Of a stretch of DNA of 6,964 nucleotides, positions 1 through 5,566 are shown in pieces. The notes beneath the pieces are model-generated. The model was not told the DNA's origin and searched no databases. It was given only the letters and a program-made list of their open reading frames with translations. Positions within the stretch are counted from its first letter, which is position 1; every line of letters begins with the position of its first letter. Position numbers and translations under genes: made by a program. Source of the DNA: Bacteroidales bacterium (GTDB lineage Bacteria > Bacteroidota > Bacteroidia > Bacteroidales > UBA932); the NCBI GenBank assembly GCA_017527625.1, contig JAFXPV010000123.1, forward strand, positions 1-6,964, read 5' to 3'.

Positions 1-316
1 GGGAATCTACCAGAACGTCAGGGATGCTGGCGAGCGTGTCGAACGGCATCCCTTCCAGATGATCTCTTTGTTTCAGGGCGAAACGCAGCAATTCGCCATT
101 CCGCTCTTCTTCCTCCTTCATTTTTTTGACGATATCAATGGAATGGTCTATGTCGTGAATGACCATGATGGCCGTGAGCCGCTGGGCTTGCGCCTTGTTG
201 TGACGCGCCACCGAACCGTTCACGATGAAGGTGAGTGCCACGCCGATGGCGGTACCAATGACGGTAATCAGGAAACGCTCCCAGTCAAACTTTCCAATTT
301 TTGTTTTCTCTTCCAT
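1..316 (-). CDS. Membrane-anchored hypothetical protein, N-terminal part (runs off left edge)
   Basis: An open leftward frame starts at ATG 316-314 and stays open to the window edge, giving 105 codons with no stop. The protein begins MEEKTKIGKFDWERF, then has one hydrophobic segment at about residues 15-34 (FLITVIGTAIGVALTFIVNG). A basic and hydrophilic region follows (SVARHNKAQAQRLTAIMVIHDIDHSIDIVKKM), then a charged, helix-prone stretch. The layout suggests a short cytoplasmic N-terminus, one inner-membrane helix, and a soluble domain that continues outside the window. It resembles uncharacterised Bacteroidota proteins with an N-terminal anchor; I recognise no enzyme motif. The start is chosen because it sits just before the membrane segment. 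It is transcribed away from the other genes, so it is not part of their operon. An insertion-sequence remnant lies directly upstream. The rightward 95-codon frame over the same bases is its low-complexity shadow. Confidence 0.8.
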   Translation of the reverse strand, partial: MEEKTKIGKFDWERFLITVIGTAIGVALTFIVNGSVARHNKAQAQRLTAIMVIHDIDHSIDIVKKMKEEEERNGELLRFALKQRDHLEGMPFDTLASIPDVLVDS

Positions 317-324
317 AACGAATA

Positions 325-354
325 CAAAGAGGTGAATTCTAAATAGAAGTGCAA
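325..354 (-). promoter_or_regulatory. Possible promoter for the leftward gene, partly within the IS30-type end
   Basis: Read leftward, a TTG (354-352) is followed after 19 bases by CCTCTTTG (332-325). This matches the spacing of the Bacteroidota promoter (TTG, about 19 bases, TAnnTTTG), but TA is replaced by CC. The -33-like TTG lies inside the insertion-sequence end and the -7-like box just outside it. Transcription would begin only a few bases before ATG 316, so the leader would be very short. The match is weak. Confidence 0.25.
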
Positions 355-362
355 CACACTTC
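346..362. repeat. Short inverted repeat at the end of the IS30-type remnant
   Basis: GAAGTG (346-351) and CACTTC (357-362) form a perfect 6-base inverted repeat around CAACA. It directly abuts the stop codon of the transposase remnant, the place where IS30-type elements carry their terminal sequences. The outer boundary of the element cannot be fixed, because the partner end on the other side is not recognisable. Likely about 331-345 is also element-derived. Confidence 0.4.
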
Positions 363-444
363 AAAAGTCAAAATTAAATAATTGTCTGCAGTATTCCAAC
401 GGTGTCCTGTAACCCAGTGACTTACGAGGCCTGTGGTTTAGTTT
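361..444 (-). pseudogene. C-terminal remnant of an IS30-family transposase
   Basis: Reading leftward from about 444 to the TGA at 363-361 gives KLNHRPRKSLGYRTP followed by LEYCRQLFNFDF and a stop. N-x-RPRK-x-LGY-x-TP is the characteristic C-terminal signature of IS30-family DDE transposases, the family that includes Bacteroides IS4351. Only the last 27 or so codons are recognisable. Upstream in this frame the sequence stays open for a few dozen codons but no longer looks like a transposase, and it then meets stop codons near 544-567. The DDE catalytic core is absent, so the fragment is inactive. It is a scar of an old insertion between two divergent genes. IS3/IS481-type transposases have a related motif (RPHxxLGYxTP), but RPRK favours IS30. 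Confidence 0.75.
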
Positions 445-615
445 CCATAGCCAAAACCAAACGATCCTAATGGTTTTAACCGGCATCGGAGAATACCATA
501 TCGCCGAGCAGAAGATGGCATACTCGTTGTCCCGATAGGCTGCTTAAAGGAATGATCTCGTCTTTTAGCCCCCTTGCTCTACATCTTGCGTTTTAGTGAT
601 GATGTCTGAGCTGCA
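445..615. other. Intergenic stretch with no recognisable gene
   Basis: I find no supportable coding region or RNA gene here. Leftward, the frame of the transposase remnant continues open to about 543 but without family resemblance. Rightward there is only a 22-codon frame (470-538) that I cannot support. A sigma54-like site at 516-530 is listed separately. The segment may be degenerate insertion-sequence DNA, or the leader of the downstream operon. Confidence 0.5.
516..530 (+). promoter_or_regulatory. Weak sigma54-like promoter match upstream of the lipoprotein operon
   Basis: TGGCAT-N5-TTGT matches the sigma54 consensus TGGCAC-N5-TTGC at 8 of 10 positions, with the correct GG-to-G spacing. 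The mismatches are T for C in the -24 element and T for C at -12. Transcription would start near 542, leaving a leader of about 125 bases before ATG 667. No TGTAAAG-type repeats lie upstream. A chance match of this quality in a region this size is quite possible. Confidence 0.2.
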
Positions 616-642
616 TTGCTCCGCATTTTTGTTTTATCTTTG
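616..642 (+). promoter_or_regulatory. Bacteroidota-type housekeeping promoter of the four-gene operon
   Basis: TATCTTTG at 635-642 is an exact match to the Bacteroidota -7 consensus TAnnTTTG. A TTG at 616-618 could serve as the -33 element, but the 16-base spacer is shorter than the usual 19 or so. Transcription would start around 647-650, leaving an AT-rich leader of about 20 bases before ATG 667. There is no Shine-Dalgarno sequence, which is normal in this phylum. Confidence 0.55.
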
Positions 643-666
643 TTGCGGAGAATAAGCTTAAACAGT

Positions 667-1815
667 ATGAAATATCCGTTTGCACTATTATTGGTCATTC
701 CGCTGGCGCTGGCGTGCACCAGGATGGAATATGACACTTCTGACGGGGTGAACCACGAGTTGACGCTGTTTGAGAGACAGCTGACTGTTCCTGTCGGCAG
801 CATAGGACCTGTTACTCTCGAAACCGTTCTTGGCAGCCTCAACAGTATTCCGGTTGTTGGCTCCCTGGTTTCCGAGATGCTGAAGGTAGACGAGCAAGGG
901 TTGTTCTATATGGAAAGTTCAGGGGACATTTTCAAGATGAACGCATATGAGGTGGAGAAGCAGATGGGCGACGCGAGTGTGCCCCAGAGCTGGAATTCCG
1001 GCGACCATATGACCTCTCTCGGAGGTGCCGGCATCCTTCTCAGTATGGTGGCGATGCAGCCGATAGGGCAGAAAGTCGACATCACGGTCAGCAATCCCAT
1101 TTCCAAAAGTGTTGCTGCGACCAGTTCCTCATCATTGTCTTGTGCGGGCAAGGACGTCCCGATCGAGGCCCTGAACAGTTTTACGCTCAGAAGCCGCACG
1201 AATGGTGATATATTGATGTCTCTTGACATCCCTCAGGACCAGACGGACGCACTGAACACAATCGAGATGAAAGGACTGACTTTGGAGCTGCCTGCGAATC
1301 CTTCTTCCCTGATAAGGGACGAAACCGGCAATCTGTTCTTCACGGTCGGTTACAAATACTCCCACAACATAGTCGTCTCCGATATCTTCAATTTTCCCCT
1401 TACGGATCTTCACATCGCAGCGGCCAAACTGCCCATTGGGCAATACAAGTTCAAGAAGTGCGAGATATCGCTCGAGTTGGAGAACAGTCTTCCCCTGCAG
1501 GTTGAGGTCAAGGATATCCGTGCAGTCAAGCATCGTGAATCGGAAGACGTCGCACCCGAGGCAGACGATAACATCAAGATCACTTCCGGCTTTACAATCC
1601 AGGGCGGCTCCCTTGAAAAGCCGGCCACAACCGAGCTTGCGTTGGCCATCGAAGCTCTTGAGGGAACGATTCCTGATATAGACGGCATCCTTCTCAGCAT
1701 CGAGCTGAAAGCGCAGCCCGGTTTCACAACGGTTCCTGTCTCTGCGAAGCAGGGCCTCTATATCAAGTCATCATCGGCCAAGCTGACCGGTGGAATAACC
1801 ATCCCCATAAAGTAA
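667..1815 (+). CDS. Predicted lipoprotein of unknown function
   Basis: This 382-residue protein is first in the operon. The start at ATG 667 is chosen over an upstream TTG at 616 because it gives a clean lipoprotein signal peptide (MKYPFALLLVIPLALAC, Cys17) and lies just after the promoter. The lipobox is not ideal (A-L-A before Cys instead of L-S/A-G/A). The mature chain is rich in beta-prone alternating segments, with little predicted helix after about residue 90. It ends in a QGLYIKSSSAKLTGGITI-like tail, a style I associate with uncharacterised Bacteroidota envelope lipoproteins. I recognise no enzymatic motif. It is probably anchored in the outer membrane, but which face is unknown. The next gene starts 6 bases after its stop and encodes an outer-membrane barrel, so the two may form a complex. 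This is inference from position. Confidence 0.85.
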   Translation: MKYPFALLLVIPLALACTRMEYDTSDGVNHELTLFERQLTVPVGSIGPVTLETVLGSLNSIPVVGSLVSEMLKVDEQGLFYMESSGDIFKMNAYEVEKQMGDASVPQSWNSGDHMTSLGGAGILLSMVAMQPIGQKVDITVSNPISKSVAATSSSSLSCAGKDVPIEALNSFTLRSRTNGDILMSLDIPQDQTDALNTIEMKGLTLELPANPSSLIRDETGNLFFTVGYKYSHNIVVSDIFNFPLTDLHIAAAKLPIGQYKFKKCEISLELENSLPLQVEVKDIRAVKHRESEDVAPEADDNIKITSGFTIQGGSLEKPATTELALAIEALEGTIPDIDGILLSIELKAQPGFTTVPVSAKQGLYIKSSSAKLTGGITIPIK

Positions 1816-1821
1816 ACGACT

Positions 1822-3171
1822 ATGCAAAAGAAAGCTATAATTGTTGCAGTGCTGCTTGCAGCAGCGTTCCCGGCAGTTGCCCAGACTTTCCAGCAGGCGT
1901 TGTTTCTGGATGGATACAGGCTCGCCTATCGCTATAATCCCGCCCTGCAGAACGAGGATTCATTCCTGAGCGTGGGACAATTCGTGAACCAGAAGTACAA
2001 CAATGTCGGAATGGCCAATTTCTTCTTCCCTCGCGAAGGAGAAGTCGTGACCGGTCTCCACTCAAGTGTTTCTGCCGATGAATTCCTGACCGGCCTCAAA
2101 AAAGACAATTACACCAAAGGCAACATCAATGTCAACCTGGCCTCCTACGGCTGGCGCAGCGGTGCCGCCTATCATACGGTCGAAGCCAATGTCAGGTCGC
2201 AATATTCCATAGGCGCCCCCAAGAGCATCTTCGAGTTTGCAAAATTGGGAAACACAGAAAGCACCTACGATGCAGGCGGGATAGGCATCGGTGAGAATCT
2301 CTATGCAGAACTGGCCTATGGCTATTCCTACAAGCTGTCCGACATTGTTTCCGTCGGAGCGCGGGCGAAACTGCTCCTGGGATTCGAAGCGTTGAACTAC
2401 CGTATGTCAAGTCTTCGAATGTCATTGACCGAAGACCAGTATAAGATAAATATGAGCGCCGAGCTTGACCTCACCAACGGCTGGCGTCAAATCAATGCGG
2501 GGGAGAACGGATATCTGAATCTGCTGGCCATTAGCGCAAGAGACCGCCACAGACTGCCTTCCGGCATTGGAATGGCTCTGGACTTCGGCGTGGTCGTACG
2601 GCCGCTTGAAGGCCTGACACTGGCAGCTTCGATACTCGATTTGGGCGGAATGCGCTGGTATTATGGCAACGCCGGAACCTCCTGGAATACAATCAGCTTC
2701 TCCGGTTTTGACGACCTGTCGGTGGCCGATATCCAAAATGGCGGAATCAAGAAACAGCTGGACGAACTCAAGACAGATTTGATCGACGGTCTGAAACTCT
2801 CGCCGGCAGCCAAGAAATCTGCCTGGGAGAAGGCGCCTTTCAATGTAAACCTTGCAGTCAAATATGAATTGCCGTTCTACCGGCAGCTTGCCATTGGCGT
2901 GACCGCGAACCATATCGGAGCGCAGGGCCGCTCGTATTCAGAAGTGCGCGGCGTTGTCGGCTGGAATCCTGTCGGATGGTTCGGCATCGCAGCGGGCGCC
3001 GGGACCGGAAAACTTGGCCCCGTGTGGAACATTGCCGCCAATGTCGCAGTGAGCAACTTCCGCCTGACACTGGGCCTGAACGATGGTTTCGGAGGTAAGA
3101 AGCCCTACACCAGCAACCCCCTCTGGGCAAACTACAAGGTGGTCACAGCAGGCTTGACATACGACCTTTAA
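1822..3171 (+). CDS. DUF5723-family outer-membrane beta-barrel protein
   Basis: A 449-residue protein with a classical signal peptide: basic start, hydrophobic core at residues 5-17, and likely cleavage after A-V-A20. The mature N-terminus has FLDGYRLAYRYNPALQ (28-43), and later a VSADEFLTGLKKDN segment. These are hallmarks of the DUF5723 family, Bacteroidota outer-membrane proteins thought to fold as beta-barrels and loosely similar to FadL/PorV-type proteins. The rest is a series of amphipathic beta strands with many Gly and aromatic residues. It closes with a strand ending in GLTYDL; the final residue is Leu rather than the more common Phe. Its function is not established. It lies 6 bases after the lipoprotein gene and 11 bases before the response regulator, so co-transcription with a two-component system is likely. 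Two stop codons sit in tandem (3169-3174). Confidence 0.88.
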   Translation: MQKKAIIVAVLLAAAFPAVAQTFQQALFLDGYRLAYRYNPALQNEDSFLSVGQFVNQKYNNVGMANFFFPREGEVVTGLHSSVSADEFLTGLKKDNYTKGNINVNLASYGWRSGAAYHTVEANVRSQYSIGAPKSIFEFAKLGNTESTYDAGGIGIGENLYAELAYGYSYKLSDIVSVGARAKLLLGFEALNYRMSSLRMSLTEDQYKINMSAELDLTNGWRQINAGENGYLNLLAISARDRHRLPSGIGMALDFGVVVRPLEGLTLAASILDLGGMRWYYGNAGTSWNTISFSGFDDLSVADIQNGGIKKQLDELKTDLIDGLKLSPAAKKSAWEKAPFNVNLAVKYELPFYRQLAIGVTANHIGAQGRSYSEVRGVVGWNPVGWFGIAAGAGTGKLGPVWNIAANVAVSNFRLTLGLNDGFGGKKPYTSNPLWANYKVVTAGLTYDL

Positions 3172-3182
3172 TAAGTTGGACT

Positions 3183-4535
3183 ATGGCATCAAAAACAGGG
3201 ACTATACTTGTCGTTGACGACAATCTTGGAATCCGCAGGGCGCTGGAGCTGCTGCTGCCGATGCAATTTGCGCAGGTACGCACCATACCGTCCCCTGCCA
3301 CTTTGGTGACCGAACTGGAGAAGCTGCGGCCCGATGTGGTGCTGCTGGATATGAATTTCAATACCAGCATCAATACCGGCAACGAAGGACTCTATTGGGC
3401 GGCGGAGATCAAGAAGATGGCCCCGGACGTTGAGGTAGTTCTGTTTACTGCATACGCAGACATAGCGCTGGCCGTGGAGGGTATGAAGCGCGGAGCGTTC
3501 GACTTCATCGTGAAGCCGTGGGATAACGACAAGCTGATGGAAGTGCTGACTGAAGCGCGTGACAAGGCTGTTAGGGCGCGCAAGAAGGAAGCCCGCCCGG
3601 CCGGTGTTGCGGCTGACGGCACCGCTATGTTCTGGGGCGATTCCAGGCAGATGGCTGCCATCCGCAGGACGCTCGACAAGATAGCTCCCACCGATGCGAC
3701 CGTGCTGATAACCGGAGAGAACGGCACGGGAAAGGATGTGCTGGCAAGGGAGATCCACGCCCGCAGTCTTCGCAGCGCCCGCCAGATGGTGGCTGTTGAT
3801 GCCGGGGCAATCACGGAAACACTCTTCGAAAGCGAACTTTTCGGTCACGTGAAGGGTGCGTTCACCGACGCCCACGCTGACCACGTAGGCAAGTTCGAAC
3901 AGGCTCACGGCGGCACACTCTTCCTTGATGAAATCGGCAACATCCCGCTGCACCTTCAGGCGAAGTTGCTGCGTGTCCTCCAGAACCGCAGCGTGGTGCG
4001 TGTGGGCGGCAGCCAGGCCATCCCTGTAGACATCCGGCTCATCTGTGCCACCAATATGGATCTCGAGCAGCTGGTGCGGCAAGGACGTTTCCGTGAGGAC
4101 CTGTATTACCGCATCAACACAGTCCATATCGCGCTGCCGCCGCTCAGGGAGCGCTCAGAAGATATCGTCCCTCTGGCAGAGATGTTCCTGGAAAGGTTTG
4201 CTCAGAAATACCACCGGCCTTTGACCGGCATCACTCCCCAGGCCGCAGAATTGCTGAAAGAACAGCGCTGGAGCGGAAATATCCGCGAACTGGGCAACTG
4301 CATAGAGAAGGCGGTAATCCTCTCGGAGGGGAATGAACTCACCGCAAAAGACATACAGCTGGACCAGGCCGCCAGGGTGTCCGGGACGTCAGCCAAGCCT
4401 GCCAGCGAGGCTGAGGAGGAGAGGCAGGTGCGCGATGCGATGGCCCGCACTCAGGGCAATATCTCGGCTGCCGCCAAGATGCTGGGGGTAAGCCGTCCGA
4501 CGCTATACGCGAAACTCAAAAAATATGGTTTCTAG
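3183..4535 (+). CDS. NtrC-family sigma54-dependent response regulator
   Basis: A 450-residue transcription activator with all three NtrC-type domains. The receiver domain (about 7-125) has the acidic pair D12/D13, phospho-acceptor D56 in VVLLDMNFN, T89 and K111 (VKPW). The AAA+ sigma54-interaction domain (about 148-385) has Walker A GENGTGKD (178-185), the sigma54-contact loop GAFTDA (225-230; GAFTGA is canonical, and D at the fifth position occurs in relatives), Walker B GGTLFLDE (243-250) and the conserved RFREDLYYRIN segment. The C-terminus (about 422-450) is a Fis-type helix-turn-helix, GNISAAAKMLGVSRPTLYAKLKKYGF in outline. When phosphorylated it should oligomerise at an enhancer and use ATP to open sigma54 promoters. 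The partner kinase overlaps its 3' end. The likely target is the TolC operon, which has a sigma54-like promoter and enhancer-like repeats upstream. Confidence 0.96.
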   Translation: MASKTGTILVVDDNLGIRRALELLLPMQFAQVRTIPSPATLVTELEKLRPDVVLLDMNFNTSINTGNEGLYWAAEIKKMAPDVEVVLFTAYADIALAVEGMKRGAFDFIVKPWDNDKLMEVLTEARDKAVRARKKEARPAGVAADGTAMFWGDSRQMAAIRRTLDKIAPTDATVLITGENGTGKDVLAREIHARSLRSARQMVAVDAGAITETLFESELFGHVKGAFTDAHADHVGKFEQAHGGTLFLDEIGNIPLHLQAKLLRVLQNRSVVRVGGSQAIPVDIRLICATNMDLEQLVRQGRFREDLYYRINTVHIALPPLRERSEDIVPLAEMFLERFAQKYHRPLTGITPQAAELLKEQRWSGNIRELGNCIEKAVILSEGNELTAKDIQLDQAARVSGTSAKPASEAEEERQVRDAMARTQGNISAAAKMLGVSRPTLYAKLKKYGF

Positions 4536-5403
4536 CTGGCAGGTAATACTTCTTATCCTGGCCGCCGCAATCATTGCGGCAGTGGCCGCTACGCTTCGCA
4601 CGAGGCGCAGGGATATCAAGAAAGTGGCCTATATGATGGATGCCCTGGAAGATGGTGAACTTAACTTCCGCTTCAAGGACAACAGCCGCTTCAACCGTAC
4701 GCTGAACCGCATCCGCACTATCTTTGAGAAGCAGCGGCAGGCCCACGAGCAGGATTCGTGGACCAAGCTGATACGCGTGCTGACCCACGAAATAATGAAC
4801 ACTGTGTCGCCGATCGCCTCTCTCTCCGATGCAATGGCCAAGTCTGTGGACGAAAAAGGCCGCAGCGAGATGGACATCAAGGCAGGGTTGGAAACCATCT
4901 CCGACTCTTCGAAGAACCTGATAGATTTCGTGCAGACCTACCGGCAGCTCTCCGGCGTTGCGAAGCCGGTCCGCAAGGCATTGTATCTGCAGGAACTGAT
5001 GGACAGCGTCATCGGCCTGAACAGCGAATTCGCCGCCAGTTGCGGCGCAAGCTGCAAGTATCGGCCGCAGGAGGATGCCCTGATGATCTATGCCGACGAG
5101 GGGCAGATCTCGCAGATCTTCATCAACCTTATCAAAAACGCGCTGCAGGCAGGAGCGAAGCACATCGACATCACGGCCAGGATGGGCAAGGATGACGATG
5201 TGATCATCCAGGTGGCCAACGACGGTGAGCCGATACCGGTTGCGGCGCAGGAACAGATCTTCATACCCTTCTACACTACCAAAAAGGAAGGCTCAGGCAT
5301 AGGCCTGAGCATTTCCCGACAGATTATGCGCAACCATAACGGAAACATTGAACTGTTGAAGAGTGACGAGGGGCAGACGGTATTCCAGCTTGTTTTCCGG
5401 TAA
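4525..5403 (+). CDS. Membrane-bound sensor histidine kinase, partner of the sigma54 regulator
   Basis: A 292-residue kinase. ATG 4525 is the first possible start, because an in-frame TAA lies at 4489-4491; the gene overlaps the regulator by 11 bases. It has one N-terminal membrane helix (about 5-24), a basic linker (RTRRRDIKK), and a helical, coiled-coil-prone linker (30-78). The phospho-acceptor H box follows (THEIMNTVSP, H88), then the HATPase domain: N box N201/N205 (INLIKNALQAG), a G1-like box (ANDGEPIP, 231-238), the F-box region (IFIPFYTTKKEG) and G2 (GSGIG, 256-260). No periplasmic or PAS sensor domain is present, and the protein is shorter than the roughly 430-residue two-helix relatives I would expect. 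The G1 box has N-D-G-E-P in place of D-x-G-x-G, a variant I associate with this subgroup. It should phosphorylate D56 of the adjacent regulator; what it senses is unknown. Confidence 0.93.
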   Translation: MVSSWQVILLILAAAIIAAVAATLRTRRRDIKKVAYMMDALEDGELNFRFKDNSRFNRTLNRIRTIFEKQRQAHEQDSWTKLIRVLTHEIMNTVSPIASLSDAMAKSVDEKGRSEMDIKAGLETISDSSKNLIDFVQTYRQLSGVAKPVRKALYLQELMDSVIGLNSEFAASCGASCKYRPQEDALMIYADEGQISQIFINLIKNALQAGAKHIDITARMGKDDDVIIQVANDGEPIPVAAQEQIFIPFYTTKKEGSGIGLSISRQIMRNHNGNIELLKSDEGQTVFQLVFR

Positions 5404-5414
5404 ACCGGCCCTGT

Positions 5415-5465
5415 TGTAAAGTGTAAAGCCTGCAAGTGTAAAGAGATGTAAAGTCCTTTACACTT
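5415..5465. promoter_or_regulatory. Cluster of TGTAAAG direct and inverted repeats; likely activator-binding (enhancer) site
   Basis: TGTAAAG occurs four times in the forward direction (5415-5421, 5422-5428, 5437-5443, 5447-5453) and once inverted (CTTTACA, 5456-5462). The longer unit AAGTGTAAAG occurs at 5419-5428 and 5434-5443 and is mirrored exactly by CTTTACACTT at 5456-5465. TGTAAAG-TC-CTTTACA (5447-5462) is a compact palindrome. The cluster lies about 80-130 bases before the inferred TolC transcription start, the usual distance for an NtrC-type enhancer. An alternative reading is a terminator of the kinase gene, with a 10-base stem (5434-5443 with 5456-5465) and a short U run. However, the stem is AT-rich and the loop is 12 bases. 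Confidence 0.55.
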
Positions 5466-5518
5466 TTGCGGTATTGCTGTCATCTGGTTAATTGCAGATA
5501 ATCAGCGGGATAGCGGCT

Positions 5519-5535
5519 TTGGCACGCACGATGTT
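5519..5535 (+). promoter_or_regulatory. Sigma54-type promoter of the TolC gene
   Basis: TTGGCACG followed by TGTT fits the sigma54 consensus YTGGCACGrNNNTTGCW at 14 of 17 positions. The -24 element TTGGCACG is perfect. The -12 element reads ATGT instead of TTGC, so the normally near-invariant C is T. Spacing between the GG and the -12 G is correct (10 bases). Transcription would start near 5546, about 20 bases before ATG 5567. The neighbouring gene encodes a sigma54-dependent activator, which makes this more than a chance match. Confidence 0.55.
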
Positions 5536-5566
5536 AAAATACCTGCAAGCAGAAAGATATAATTAG

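Noticed and set aside
59..346. Rightward 95-codon open frame at the left end
   Set aside because: It is the shadow of the leftward membrane-protein gene, has no domain or signal, and also overlaps the region of the insertion-sequence end.
470..538. Rightward 22-codon frame (MVLTGIGEYHIAEQKMAYSLSR)
   Set aside because: It looks protein-like, but it is very short, has no promoter or start signal, matches no small protein I know, and could be chance or a degenerate fragment.
3189..4127. Long leftward open frame of 312 codons opposite the response regulator gene
   Set aside because: It lies wholly antisense to a gene with unmistakable receiver, AAA+ and Fis motifs. Its His- and Gln-rich translation has no recognisable domain, as expected for a complementary-frame shadow in GC-rich codons.
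4758..5195. Rightward 145-codon frame inside the histidine kinase gene
   Set aside because: It overlaps the kinase in another frame through the H88 and N-box regions; its translation is Arg-rich with no structure.
5434..5467. Intrinsic terminator of the kinase gene
   Set aside because: A 10-base stem exists, but it is AT-rich with a 12-base loop and only a four-T run. The extra direct copies of the same motif upstream fit protein binding better. Not fully excluded.
5518..5547. Bacteroidota housekeeping promoter for the TolC gene (TTTG, 18 bases, TACCTGCA)
   Set aside because: The -7 part matches TAnnTTTG poorly, and the same bases are better explained by the sigma54 -24/-12 elements.
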